This document shows positions 26,577 to 35,849 of a DNA stretch of 64,000 bases, piece by piece. The number at the start of each line of letters is the position of its first letter. Position 1 is the stretch's first letter. A model generated the notes under the pieces. The model was not told where the DNA came from, did no database searches, and saw only the letters and a program-made list of their open reading frames with translations. Made by a program: the position numbers and the translations under genes. The DNA is taken from the NCBI RefSeq assembly GCF_022899355.1, contig NZ_JALJCK010000011.1, forward strand, positions 62,001 through 126,000. Reading direction: 5' to 3'. This stretch comes from Shinella yambaruensis. Its GTDB lineage: Bacteria > Pseudomonadota > Alphaproteobacteria > Rhizobiales > Rhizobiaceae.

Positions 26577-28672
26577 TGATGGACAATGCGCTCCCCAAAA
26601 GCCTCCAGGACAATCCCGAGCTGGGCCGCTGGGTTTCCTTCGACGAGCCGGGCATTGTCGGCATCCGATCGGGCAAGGTCGAACTCGGCCAAGGCATCCT
26701 CACGGCCCTTGCCCAGATCGCCGCGGACGAACTGCTTCTCGATCCAGGGCTGGTCGCGCTCGTTCCCTGCGACACGGATCGGTCGCCGGATGAGGGCATC
26801 ACCGCCGGCAGCCAGTCCGTCGAGGTCTCGGGGGCATCCATCCGCATCGCCATGGCGCAGGCGCGTGCGGCCTTGATCGATGTTGCCGCGGCCCGCCTCG
26901 GCGCCGATCATGCCGGCCTGTCCTGTCGCGATGGGGGCATCCTTCTCGATGGCGCACCGACGGGGCTCGATTTCTGGTTTCTCGCGCCCGAGGTCGATTG
27001 GCGGCAGCATGTCAGCGGCGACGTGCCCGTGCAGCCCGTCGGGGCGTATCGCGCCGTGGGGGAGAGCCATCCGCGCATCGACATGGCGCCGAAGCGTGGC
27101 GGCGGCGGTTTTATCCACGATCTTTCCCTGCCGGGGCTGCTGCATGCCAGGGTCGTCCGGCAACCGTTCCGGCTGGCGCGTCTGGCCAATGTCGATGACG
27201 CGTGGCTCCAGCGTCGCCATCCCGGTATCATGGTCCTGCGGAAGAACGATTTCCTCGCCCTCGTCGGACCCGATGAGTACGGTGTCCATGCCGCACATGC
27301 CGAAGCGGACAAATTCACCGCATGGGAAGAGGCGCCCGGCCGCTGGCGTCCGGCGGAGACGGCCGGCGAGACGGTCATCCGGCCCGGAACGGTTCCGTCT
27401 TCTCCCGGGGCGGCCGGCATAGACGTGCGATATTCGCGGGCGCATGTGGCGCACGCATCGATCGGACCGTCCTGCGCACTGGCCTGGCTCGATGCCGGCC
27501 GGTTGACGGTGTGGAGCCATTCGCAGGGTATTTTCCCGCTTCGCGCGCAGATTGCCGGGTGCCTCGGGCTGGAGTTGTCGGCGGTACGGGTCATCCATGC
27601 GCATGGTTCCGGCTGCTACGGCCACAACGGCGCTGACGATGCCGCGCTCGACGCGGCCATTGTCGCGCTGGAACTGCCGGGCCAGCCGGTGCGCGTACTG
27701 TGGTCGCGCGAGGACGAGCTGAGCCGTGGCCCGCTGGGGGCCGCCATGTCGGCCGGGGTCGTGGCGGAGATCGACGCTGCCGGCAGGGTGGCATCGTGGC
27801 GCCTGTCGGTCGTGAGCGAGCCGCATGCCCAGCGCCCGGGCTTCGGGGGACATGTCAATCTCAGCTCGGCCGAAGCGCTCGACAGCGCACGTCTGCCGGG
27901 AAAGGTCGAGGACCTTCCCGCTGCCGCCGGCGGCGGTGCCGCGCGAAATGCCGTGGCGATCTACGATTTCCCGGGCCAGCAAGTGACCGTCCGGCTCGAT
28001 ACGCGCAGCCGCATCCGCACCTCCTCGCTGCGCTCCCTGGGCGCCCATCTCAATGTCTTTGCCATCGAGTCCGCGATGGACGAGCTGGCGGATCTTGCCG
28101 GCGCCGATCCGCTCGACTTCCGGCTGCGTCATCTCAGCGACGAGCGCTGCCGCGCCGTTCTCGAAGGGGCGGCGGAGATGAGCGGCTGGCCCGGCAGCCA
28201 TCGGGCGGGCGAAGGGCGGGCGCTCGGGATCGCTGCTGCCCGCTACAAGAACAAGGGTGCCTGGCTTGCCGCCGTCGCGGAAGTCTCGGTGGACGAGGAG
28301 ATCAGGCTGGAACGGCTATGGCTTTGCGCCGATGTGGGCCTTGTCGTCAACCCGCAAGGCGCGCGAAGCCAGATCGAGGGAGGTGCTATCCAGGCGGCGA
28401 GCTGGACCCTCAAGGAGGAGGTGAAGGTCGAGGGCGACCGGGTGCCGGCCTTCGACTGGAGTGCCTATCCGATCCTGACGTTCTCGGAAATTCCCGAGAT
28501 CGAGACGCGGTTCATCGTCGATCCGGCGCGCGCGCCCCTCGGTGCGGGCGAGGCCGCGCAGGGGCCGGTGGCCGCGGCCATCGGAAACGCCGCGTCCCGG
28601 GCGCTTGGCCTGACGCTGCGCGACCTGCCGCTGACGCGGGAACGGCTGGTCGAGGTGCTCATGGGCGCCTGA
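26573..28672 (+). CDS. Molybdenum hydroxylase large subunit, molybdopterin-binding (IorB/NdhL-like)
   Basis: A 699-residue subunit of the aldehyde/isoquinoline oxidoreductase type. It starts at the first of three consecutive Met codons and lacks a signal peptide. GKVELGQGILTALAQIAADEL is the conserved N-terminal molybdopterin segment, HAHGSGCYGHNGADDAALDAAIVA lies in the active-site region, and APLGAGEAAQGPVAAAIGNA near the C-terminus carries the catalytic Glu (GxGE motif). No FAD subunit is encoded next to it, so the enzyme is the two-subunit form that usually uses a cytochrome. It would hydroxylate an N-heterocycle or aldehyde, possibly the entry step of the pathway. No maturation (XdhC-like) gene is adjacent. 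Confidence 0.9.
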   Translation: MMMDNALPKSLQDNPELGRWVSFDEPGIVGIRSGKVELGQGILTALAQIAADELLLDPGLVALVPCDTDRSPDEGITAGSQSVEVSGASIRIAMAQARAALIDVAAARLGADHAGLSCRDGGILLDGAPTGLDFWFLAPEVDWRQHVSGDVPVQPVGAYRAVGESHPRIDMAPKRGGGGFIHDLSLPGLLHARVVRQPFRLARLANVDDAWLQRRHPGIMVLRKNDFLALVGPDEYGVHAAHAEADKFTAWEEAPGRWRPAETAGETVIRPGTVPSSPGAAGIDVRYSRAHVAHASIGPSCALAWLDAGRLTVWSHSQGIFPLRAQIAGCLGLELSAVRVIHAHGSGCYGHNGADDAALDAAIVALELPGQPVRVLWSREDELSRGPLGAAMSAGVVAEIDAAGRVASWRLSVVSEPHAQRPGFGGHVNLSSAEALDSARLPGKVEDLPAAAGGGAARNAVAIYDFPGQQVTVRLDTRSRIRTSSLRSLGAHLNVFAIESAMDELADLAGADPLDFRLRHLSDERCRAVLEGAAEMSGWPGSHRAGEGRALGIAAARYKNKGAWLAAVAEVSVDEEIRLERLWLCADVGLVVNPQGARSQIEGGAIQAASWTLKEEVKVEGDRVPAFDWSAYPILTFSEIPEIETRFIVDPARAPLGAGEAAQGPVAAAIGNAASRALGLTLRDLPLTRERLVEVLMGA

Positions 28673-28721
28673 CCGGTATTCGCATTCGGTCCGATTTTCC
28701 GCGACCCGGCTGCGAGGGATC

Positions 28722-28760
28722 GACGATCGCGACAGCGTGGAGTTTGATGTCGCGATCGTC
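28722..28760. terminator. Perfect 13-base inverted repeat between convergent genes
   Basis: GACGATCGCGACA (28722-28734) and TGTCGCGATCGTC (28748-28760) are exact inverted copies around a 13-base loop. They sit in the 116-base gap between the stop of the molybdenum hydroxylase gene and the stop of the minus-strand SWIM gene. A bidirectional transcription terminator is the simplest reading, although there is no T run on either side. Confidence 0.5.
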
Positions 28761-28788
28761 CGGGCGGGCTTTGCGGCGGCGATCCGGT

Positions 28789-30747
28789 TCAGGCAGGAGG
28801 GCCCCGATCGGTATCCATGGCAAGAGGTGCGGCGGCCTCCCGGCTTTCGTGCAGGGTCAGCAGCCAGATCGCGGCGTTGCAGAACGGGGCGATGATGTCC
28901 GGGGCGGGGGTGCTGATCCAGCCTGCGAGCCTTTCGGCCATCGCGCGGTAGCCGGCATTGTCGAGGCGCGTTGCCAGCGTGGTGCCCGTCGCACCTGCGG
29001 CGTTTTGCGCGCGCATTCCGCCGTGCAGCACGCCGCCGAGGAGGATTTCCGTTTCCTCGAGCAGGTCGTTCGGCATATCCCGGAGTGCGGGAGTGACCGC
29101 ATGCGTGCTGTCGTCGTCGGCGTCGAGGTCGGGCACGATGAAGCGGTCGGCAGAAAGCGACCACGGCGTGCAGACGAGCGCGCCGCCTTCCATTCTCACC
29201 GGTCCTGCGACATGGCGTACCGGTCCCCAGCTTTCCGATAGCGCGGCGGCGAGAATCCCGGTCGCACCGGGTGCGGCGGCATCGAATTCGCGTTCGAGAT
29301 GGAGGGTGCCGCCATCGTTGCACAGGCGCACCGCTCCTTCCCATATCTGGCGACCGGGTGCCCAGGATTGGCCGAGAACCGCGTCGATATCGAAGACATG
29401 CACGGTATCGCACAGCCTGCGCGGGCGCAGCAGCGAGATCGGCCGGCTGCGCAGGGCCGTGGCGATCGGCGTAAGGCTGGCGGCCGCAAGCGGCGCTGGA
29501 AAGGAAAAGGCGGCGTCGCGCGGCATGACCTGCGTGCGTCCGCCCGAACCGCTGCCGAGGCTGAGCAGCCCATCGGCCCGGCGCCGTGCGACGCTGGTGA
29601 GGATCTGCCCGCGGCCGACACCGGCGACCGGCAGTCCCGGCGCCATCTGCCGGCGGCGCACGGTGGCATGGAAGGCGTGCTTCTCCGCCGGGAGCGGCGA
29701 GAACAGCTTCTCGATGAGCATGGTTGCGCCCATGTCGCTATCGGCGAGCAACACGGACGCGCGGATATCGGCACCCTCCTGCCGGAGCCGGGCGCCGAGC
29801 GAGACCAGGCGCGATTTGCCCATGGCGGTTTCGAAAGGCTCGCCAATGCCGAGGGCGGTGGCCGCGTCCCCGGCACGCGTACGGGCGAAAAGCTCGGCCG
29901 CGAGCCTGAGCACGGCCCGCTCGTCGTAGCGGGCGCTACGGGCCTCGTAGGCCTCGACCTGTTCGGAAAGCGCGCCGAGGACGAGGAGGATCTGCGCCGC
30001 GCCGCAGTCACTCGCATGCCGGAGGGCCGCTGCCAGCGGCTGCTCGTAGGCGGCGGGTCCTGCGACGATACCGGCCTCGACGAGACGGGTGATGACGGCA
30101 TCGCACGCCGTGCGCAGCCTCTCCCGATCCCCGCCGTCTGCGGCAGCATCGCCGCCGCCCAGGGTCGTTTCCCTGCCGCCAGCCGCTGCATGAAAGCCGC
30201 GGATGGCCAGGGCGACATGCGCGCAATGTTGTCCCTGGGCGCAGTCGCAGCGGGCATAGGACAGGTCGCCGGGCACGAGGAAGCGCACGCTTGCCATCGG
30301 GAGATGCGCCGTGGGGGTCTGCCCGTAGTCGAGGCGGATCGTATGGCGCGATGCCAGAAGACGGGTCAGTTCCGCCCGTGTCGATGGTGCGAGCGTTGCC
30401 TCGAAGACCTCGGGATCGAGCGACGCCGGGCTCCAGGCCTCCCTGTCCGGCGTGGTGCCGCCTGCCGCCTCTGCCCTTTCCGCCCGATAGGCGACCGCCA
30501 GCATAATGCGGTGGCGGCAGACACCGGAGGAGGGGCAGGTGCAGCTTGCATCGGCAAGGCCCTGGCCGGGGGCAAGACGGGTCAGCGTGCCGTCGGCAAA
30601 GCGGGCTTCGATCACCCCCTCTGCCGTTTCCGCGATCGCCGGGCCGGTGCCGGCCGCCAGTTCGCGGACTGCCCGCTTGACAAGCCCCGCATTGGAAAGC
30701 TGGATCAATCCTTCGTCGGTCAGCGCAATGAGATCAGGCCGCGCCAT
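28789..30747 (-). CDS. SWIM zinc-finger protein with two SWIM motifs
   Basis: A 652-residue protein, last gene of the MoxR cassette, starting three bases beyond the VWA stop. Two complete CxCx5CxH motifs are visible: Cys69, Cys71, Cys77, His79 (CTCPSSGVCRH) and Cys167, Cys169, Cys175, His177 (CDCAQGQHCAH). The rest is Ala/Arg/Leu-rich without a recognised domain. SWIM fingers bind nucleic acid or protein. Homologous cassettes in other bacteria pair a SWIM protein with MoxR and VWA proteins, where it is thought to be a targeting or substrate-recognition component. Its function here is not established. Confidence 0.85.
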   Translation of the reverse strand: MARPDLIALTDEGLIQLSNAGLVKRAVRELAAGTGPAIAETAEGVIEARFADGTLTRLAPGQGLADASCTCPSSGVCRHRIMLAVAYRAERAEAAGGTTPDREAWSPASLDPEVFEATLAPSTRAELTRLLASRHTIRLDYGQTPTAHLPMASVRFLVPGDLSYARCDCAQGQHCAHVALAIRGFHAAAGGRETTLGGGDAAADGGDRERLRTACDAVITRLVEAGIVAGPAAYEQPLAAALRHASDCGAAQILLVLGALSEQVEAYEARSARYDERAVLRLAAELFARTRAGDAATALGIGEPFETAMGKSRLVSLGARLRQEGADIRASVLLADSDMGATMLIEKLFSPLPAEKHAFHATVRRRQMAPGLPVAGVGRGQILTSVARRRADGLLSLGSGSGGRTQVMPRDAAFSFPAPLAAASLTPIATALRSRPISLLRPRRLCDTVHVFDIDAVLGQSWAPGRQIWEGAVRLCNDGGTLHLEREFDAAAPGATGILAAALSESWGPVRHVAGPVRMEGGALVCTPWSLSADRFIVPDLDADDDSTHAVTPALRDMPNDLLEETEILLGGVLHGGMRAQNAAGATGTTLATRLDNAGYRAMAERLAGWISTPAPDIIAPFCNAAIWLLTLHESREAAAPLAMDTDRGPPA

Positions 30748-30750
30748 CGC

Positions 30751-31890
30751 CTAGCGCCCGATCTTTTCGGCGAGCCAGCCGGCAAGCTCGCCCGGCGTCA
30801 TGGCTCCGACGTCCGCGCCGGCGGCGAGGAGGCGGCGTGCCATGTCCCGGTCATAGGCGGGCGCCGCGTCCGAATCGAGCGCGGCAAGGCCCAGCACCAG
30901 CGTGCGCTGGGCGGTGAGCGCGGCCACGCGCTGCTCCAGCATGGCCTCGCTTGCCCCCTCGAAGAAATCCGAGATGAGGACGACGATCGCCCGTTCGGGC
31001 TGTTCGATAAGGCTTGCCGCATAGGCGACGGCGCCCTGGATGTCGGTGCCACCGCCGAGCTGCACCTTCATCAGAAGCTCGCATGGATCGTCAACATCCC
31101 GCGTCAGGTCGACCACATTGGTGTCGAAGGCGACGAGATGCGTGCGCACGCCCGGCAGGCCCCAGAGGCAGGCGGCCGTCACCGCCGAGTGAATGACGGA
31201 ATCCAGCATCGAGCCGCTCTGGTCGACAAGCAGAATGATCTGCCATGTCTTCATGTGCCGCTGGTTGCGCGCGAAGAAATGCAGCTTCTCGACGGTCAGC
31301 CGGCGCGTCTTCGGATCGTAGTGCTTGAGGTTGTCCTTCAGCACGCGCCGGAAATCGAGGTCGCTGGCGATGCGGAAGCGGCTGTGGCGCCGCCGGTCGA
31401 TCACGCCGGAAAAGGCAAGCGCCAATTCGCGGCTGAGCTTTTCCATCAGCTGGCGCACGACCTCCTGCACCAGCTTGCGGGCGAGCACGAGGATATCGGG
31501 CGACATCAGGTGCTTGGTGCGCAGCACCGCCTTCAGCAGCGTCTCGTTCGGCTCGGCGCGCGCCAGAACCTCGGGATTCGTCACGACGTCGTCGATGTCG
31601 TAACGCTCGATGGCGTCGCGTTCCAGCCGCTCGATGGTTTCCTTCGGGAAAAGCCGGTGGATGTCGTTGATCCATTGCGGCGTGGTGAGCGCGGACGGTC
31701 CCCGGCCGCCCTGGCGCGCGATGTTGCGGGTGCCGTCTTCCTCCTCACGGCCGTAAAGCCAGTCGAGCGCGGCATCCATGGCGATCGCCTCGCCCGAAAG
31801 GCTGCAGCCGGCAGAGCGGCATGCTCCGTCCGCCGCCTCGCCGAGGACGAGGCGCCAGCGCGTCAAGGCGTCGAGGGCAGGCCGTGTCAT
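30751..31890 (-). CDS. VWA-domain protein (CoxE/MoxR-associated type)
   Basis: A 379-residue protein. Residues about 1-210 are helical, with a CoxE-like pattern. From about 216 there is a von Willebrand A domain with a complete metal-ion-dependent adhesion site: DQSGS (223-227), the Thr of GGGTDIQGAV, and the Asp of LISDFFEGASE. The start at 31890 overlaps the upstream WGR gene stop by four bases (ATGA). VWA proteins of this type are the usual partner of MoxR AAA+ ATPases, acting as substrate adaptor or assembled target, here most likely for the cassette's own ATPase. Confidence 0.88.
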   Translation of the reverse strand: MTRPALDALTRWRLVLGEAADGACRSAGCSLSGEAIAMDAALDWLYGREEEDGTRNIARQGGRGPSALTTPQWINDIHRLFPKETIERLERDAIERYDIDDVVTNPEVLARAEPNETLLKAVLRTKHLMSPDILVLARKLVQEVVRQLMEKLSRELALAFSGVIDRRRHSRFRIASDLDFRRVLKDNLKHYDPKTRRLTVEKLHFFARNQRHMKTWQIILLVDQSGSMLDSVIHSAVTAACLWGLPGVRTHLVAFDTNVVDLTRDVDDPCELLMKVQLGGGTDIQGAVAYAASLIEQPERAIVVLISDFFEGASEAMLEQRVAALTAQRTLVLGLAALDSDAAPAYDRDMARRLLAAGADVGAMTPGELAGWLAEKIGR

Positions 31891-34800
31891 TTCACCGCCG
31901 TTTCCGCCAGAAGCGCGAGCCCACGCAGCATCTCGCTCGCCGTTACAGGATCGAGGTCGCCGAACGTGCGCGTGGCGCCTTTCTTGCCATAGAGCGATTC
32001 CAGCGAAAGTTTTCCGAGAGTCTGGTGCTTGTCCTCCAGGTCCGCCGCGCCGGCGAAAAGGCCGTCGCCGAAATAGAACATGGCGTCCTTCGTTGTGCCG
32101 TCGGCAAAGCGCACGGGCCGCTCCAGCCACCAGATGCAGCCGCTGTCCTGCGGTGCGCCGAGCTGCCAGCCGCGGGCCGCCATGCCGCGGATGCGGGCGG
32201 ATTCCACCTTGAGGTTTTCGAAGCGGCCGATCTCGTGGGCGGACTTCTCGGCCTCGTCCAGCATATGGATTTCGCGGCCGAGCTGCGGAAAGGGCTGCGA
32301 GATCTCATAGTCGCCGAAGAGCGCGCCCCAGGCGTCGAGCCCGCCTTCCGGCAGGTGCAGCGGGTGGACAAGCCCGATGGCTCCCGGCGCGTCGACGGAA
32401 AAATCGAGATCGAGCGTGTCGTCCGCCGCATCCGTCACGGACAGGTCGTCCGAGATACGGAAGATTGTCGTCGGCGTGGTGCGCGGATCACGGTCGTCAT
32501 AAACGCCCCAGACGAGGCGCTGAGAAAGGTGGCGGATCAGCGGATGGCTGGCGAAGAAGGTCCAGAACACCGCCGGTGCCACACGCCGCGACGTGGAGAG
32601 CATGTTTTCCAGCCGCGCGATCTGCAGGCTGGCCACGGCGCGCGCATCCTTCTTCAGCGCAGACCATTTCTTCACCGCGGCGGCAGAACGTTCGGCATCG
32701 TCCGACCTCAGCGGTTTCGGCAGGTCCTTGAGCCGCTTGCCGGTCTCGTCCTTCACCCAGGGTTTCAGGAATTCGTCGAAGCCGACGCGGAAACGGCGTG
32801 GCCCGAAATCGAGCTCCAGGCCGCCGCGCTCATCGAGGTCGAGGTCGGGTGCGAGCCGGTCGGCCAGCTCTTCCGGCGTCAGGTCGCGCGCCTCGGCAAG
32901 GGCGGCGATCTTCTCGCGCGCCCGCTCCTGAAGGCCCTTGAACTTCAGCTTCTCGGCGATGCCGTTGAGGTTCATCAACGCGACGTCCGTGCCGATATCG
33001 GCAAGCACGTCGAGCCCGGTCACCGCGCGTTGGTGGGCGGATTCGCCCGGCCATTTCCGGATCAGCCGCGTCAGCTGTCGGGCACATTCGTCATCGCCCA
33101 GCCACCCGATGGCGCGCAGCGCCCAGCCGTCCTTGCCCGGTGCGCCCTCGGCCAGCCAGGCGGAGAACAGGTCCCACGAGAAGCGGGCAAGGCTGTCGGC
33201 CGTTGCCGCCTCCTTCGTGACGTCGATGCCGGCATAGATGGCCTCGGGCGTCGAGAAGGAGATCATCTCGGCAAGCGCCGTCATCGCCTCGTCCGCCAGC
33301 GCGCCACCGTCCTTCAGGACGGGCCGCGTCAGGCTGGCGGGCTTGAACCAGGCAGGCAGTTTGCCGATCCGTGCCGGATACCGGCCGAGCGGATCGCGGT
33401 CGAGCACTTCCGCAAGCGCCTCGTGCACATCGGGAGACTGCGCCTCATAGGCCCGGCCGATCGTCTCGATCTCGGTGCGCGCCTCCGTGCCATCGGCAGC
33501 CAGCCAGCGCAGCGTGTGCTCGGCGGCATCGCGCGCCGCACCCTTCCTGCCGACCGCATCGGGGATGAGCCGGGTGATGGCGGTCGGGCGATGGTTCCGC
33601 AGCCACTGCATCGCGGGAAGCCGCGCCTTCTTGAGCTTGAGGAGGGCGCGGGCGGCCAGCGGGGCGATCTCCGCCGCATCGGTGTCGCGCACCTTGTCGA
33701 GCATGCCGACCGGGTCGTTTTCGACCTGCCTGAGGAGGCCCGGCAGGGCCCTTTCCCCGAAGCGCTCCATCATGCGCGGATAGATATCGCCCATGAAATA
33801 GCTGGCCACAGCGCCGGGGCAGTCCCAAAGCGTCAGCGCAAGCCGGTCGGGTTGGCTTTCGAGGCCGTCGATCAGCGTATTCCAGCCGCTCGCGTTGAGC
33901 CCGTAGGAGCGGGCATGGATGATTTCGTTCACGCGCTGCGAGACGAAGCCGAGGACCTTTTCCTCGTCGTCGCCCCGCTGGGGCAGGTTCGTCGCGCGCG
34001 GGACGTTGTACCAGGCGGGAAGCGCTTTCGATTCGAATTCGCGGATCGCCTCGATCAACTTTTCGGTCGTCTTGACGGTACGGACGCGGGACAGGCGCCA
34101 CCTGTTGTCCTCGGGCAGCGGACCTTCGCGATGATAGCGGAACGGCGTGGCGATCGGCGCGAGGTCGAGCACCCTGTCCTCGCTCTTGACGGCCTTCTTG
34201 CGCCAGGGCGGGTCACGCAGGACCATCGGCACCTTCCCGGGCGGAGCGAGAGGAACGTTGCCGGTTTCGAGCAACTTTTCGAGCTGTGCGAGCGGGCGCC
34301 CCCCGCCGGCCCATACCCGCAGCGTTCCCGCCGGATATTGCTTGACGAGGTCCATGACGCGGGCGCGGACCACCGGCTCGTTCCTTCCGCCGGCGAGGAC
34401 TGCCAGATGCTGGCGCAAGCCGAGCGCCGGATTGGCGGCCATGGCCTCGTCGAGGGCGGCACGGATCCATTTTTCATGCAGGTACGGCAGGAGTTGCGCC
34501 AGCGCGTTGTCTTCGCCGGTTGCCAGGATGATGCGGGCAAGCTGCGTTCGCTGGGCGTCGTAGCCGTAGTGGAGCAGCCAGTCGAGGAGGGGAACGGCGG
34601 GCTCGCCATGATGGCGCGCATTGGCGATGACGCTGGCCGCGATATCGGCGAGCGGGACGTCGAAATAGCCGTAATACATGAAGTAGGATCGTCGCGTGCG
34701 CCACTTTCCCGTGGTGGCGGCCGGCGCATCGACGAGCAGCGGCACCATCGGGAGCGAGGCTCCGATATCCTGGCCGGCGGCGGCCGCCTCGTGGATGACG

Positions 34801-35828
34801 GCAAGCGGCTTGAGGTCGTGCTCGACCGGCCGGTCATCGGCCAGGATGAAGGAATAGGCGGCTTTGCGTGGCCAGTCCTGTTCGGCATGGTAGGCCGGCG
34901 TCAGGAGGCCGATCGCCCGCTCGTAGTCCTCCTGCGGCAGGCTCGTCAGCACATCGCGCAAGGCAAGGTCGAACGGTTTGCTCCAGGACGAGGAATCATA
35001 AGCGCGGTGCTTGTCGTGGTTGACGCCGATGAAGGGCGCTGCCGCCTCGATCACCCGCTCCACGCCGCCGGTCGCGGACAGCCAGAACAGGAAGGCGCGC
35101 AGGCAGTAAATGCCTGCCGGCCGCCCCTCTTCGCCGTCCTTGTGCATGACCAGGCCGCCACTCGCAAGCAGGATGCGTGCGATCCATTTCTGTGCCTCGG
35201 CGGCGTCCGGGGCGGCCGGTGCCTTGCCGGTGAGCGTGGTTTTCAACCAGCCGGAGACGGACCCCTTCGGGCCGGTCTCGCCGACATTCTCCTCCAGCCA
35301 GGCGAAGGCGTCGCTGCCTTCCTTCTTTACGGCCGGCTTGATGCTGCGCAGGTCCGCAAGGAGATGCGCCCAGGCGCTCGCCGCGTCGAGAGAGCCGTGC
35401 GGACGCGAGCGAGTGGCGAGGGGTTTGCCGATCAGGGCATCGAGCTGTGCCTCGTCCGGACGGAATTCGGGGGATGCGTCCTGCGGCACGTCATCGCCGG
35501 ACACCGTGGCGGCCGATGCTTCGTCCTCTGCTGCGGCTGGCGCGGGTTCCCGCGCCATTTCCGGCCGTACCCCGGCCTCCTGCGGCTTTGGCGGTGCGGA
35601 TGCGGCAGGAGCGGCTGCGCCATTCATCGCTGGCACATAGCCCTTGCCGGTCTTTTCCTTGACGAGCTTCTTCTTTTCCCTCTCGGCGTCCTCGGCGCTG
35701 TCGAAATCCTTCTCCTTCGTCTGGCCCTGCGTGCCGATCCGCCCGAACCGCACCGTCAGCCGGTTTCCTTCGACGGCGGCTTCCCAGAACTTGGACGATT
35801 TTCCTTCGACGAGTTCATAGCGTTCCAT
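31887..35828 (-). CDS. Giant WGR-domain protein with DUF4132-like C-terminus
   Basis: A 1313-residue cytoplasmic protein. Residues 1-75 form a WGR domain (ERYELVEGKSSKFWEAAVEGNRLTVRFGRIGTQGQTKEKDFDSAEDAEREKKKLVKEKTGKGY), the module found in PARPs and in bacterial stress-related proteins. A Pro/Ala-rich linker follows (about 80-125), then a long helical-repeat body. The C-terminal 250 residues (DDLSVTDAADDTLDLDFSVDAPGAIGLVHPLHLPEG and SRIRGMAARGW-like region) match the DUF4132 pattern known from MolR-like proteins. The Met at 35828 follows AGGAAGGAC and is preferred to 35843. No catalytic motif is recognisable. It is the largest member of the five-gene cassette and presumably a scaffold or effector. 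Confidence 0.85.
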   Translation of the reverse strand: MERYELVEGKSSKFWEAAVEGNRLTVRFGRIGTQGQTKEKDFDSAEDAEREKKKLVKEKTGKGYVPAMNGAAAPAASAPPKPQEAGVRPEMAREPAPAAAEDEASAATVSGDDVPQDASPEFRPDEAQLDALIGKPLATRSRPHGSLDAASAWAHLLADLRSIKPAVKKEGSDAFAWLEENVGETGPKGSVSGWLKTTLTGKAPAAPDAAEAQKWIARILLASGGLVMHKDGEEGRPAGIYCLRAFLFWLSATGGVERVIEAAAPFIGVNHDKHRAYDSSSWSKPFDLALRDVLTSLPQEDYERAIGLLTPAYHAEQDWPRKAAYSFILADDRPVEHDLKPLAVIHEAAAAGQDIGASLPMVPLLVDAPAATTGKWRTRRSYFMYYGYFDVPLADIAASVIANARHHGEPAVPLLDWLLHYGYDAQRTQLARIILATGEDNALAQLLPYLHEKWIRAALDEAMAANPALGLRQHLAVLAGGRNEPVVRARVMDLVKQYPAGTLRVWAGGGRPLAQLEKLLETGNVPLAPPGKVPMVLRDPPWRKKAVKSEDRVLDLAPIATPFRYHREGPLPEDNRWRLSRVRTVKTTEKLIEAIREFESKALPAWYNVPRATNLPQRGDDEEKVLGFVSQRVNEIIHARSYGLNASGWNTLIDGLESQPDRLALTLWDCPGAVASYFMGDIYPRMMERFGERALPGLLRQVENDPVGMLDKVRDTDAAEIAPLAARALLKLKKARLPAMQWLRNHRPTAITRLIPDAVGRKGAARDAAEHTLRWLAADGTEARTEIETIGRAYEAQSPDVHEALAEVLDRDPLGRYPARIGKLPAWFKPASLTRPVLKDGGALADEAMTALAEMISFSTPEAIYAGIDVTKEAATADSLARFSWDLFSAWLAEGAPGKDGWALRAIGWLGDDECARQLTRLIRKWPGESAHQRAVTGLDVLADIGTDVALMNLNGIAEKLKFKGLQERAREKIAALAEARDLTPEELADRLAPDLDLDERGGLELDFGPRRFRVGFDEFLKPWVKDETGKRLKDLPKPLRSDDAERSAAAVKKWSALKKDARAVASLQIARLENMLSTSRRVAPAVFWTFFASHPLIRHLSQRLVWGVYDDRDPRTTPTTIFRISDDLSVTDAADDTLDLDFSVDAPGAIGLVHPLHLPEGGLDAWGALFGDYEISQPFPQLGREIHMLDEAEKSAHEIGRFENLKVESARIRGMAARGWQLGAPQDSGCIWWLERPVRFADGTTKDAMFYFGDGLFAGAADLEDKHQTLGKLSLESLYGKKGATRTFGDLDPVTASEMLRGLALLAETAVK

Positions 35829-35849
35829 GCGGTCCTTCCTCATCTTCCA

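Noticed and set aside
9650-28672. Assignment of the operon to nicotine degradation because of the DHPON-hydrolase-like gene
   Set aside because: The hydrolase has lost the catalytic Ser, and the amine oxidase, hydroxylase and other nicotine genes are absent. Only a general aromatic or heterocycle role is supported.
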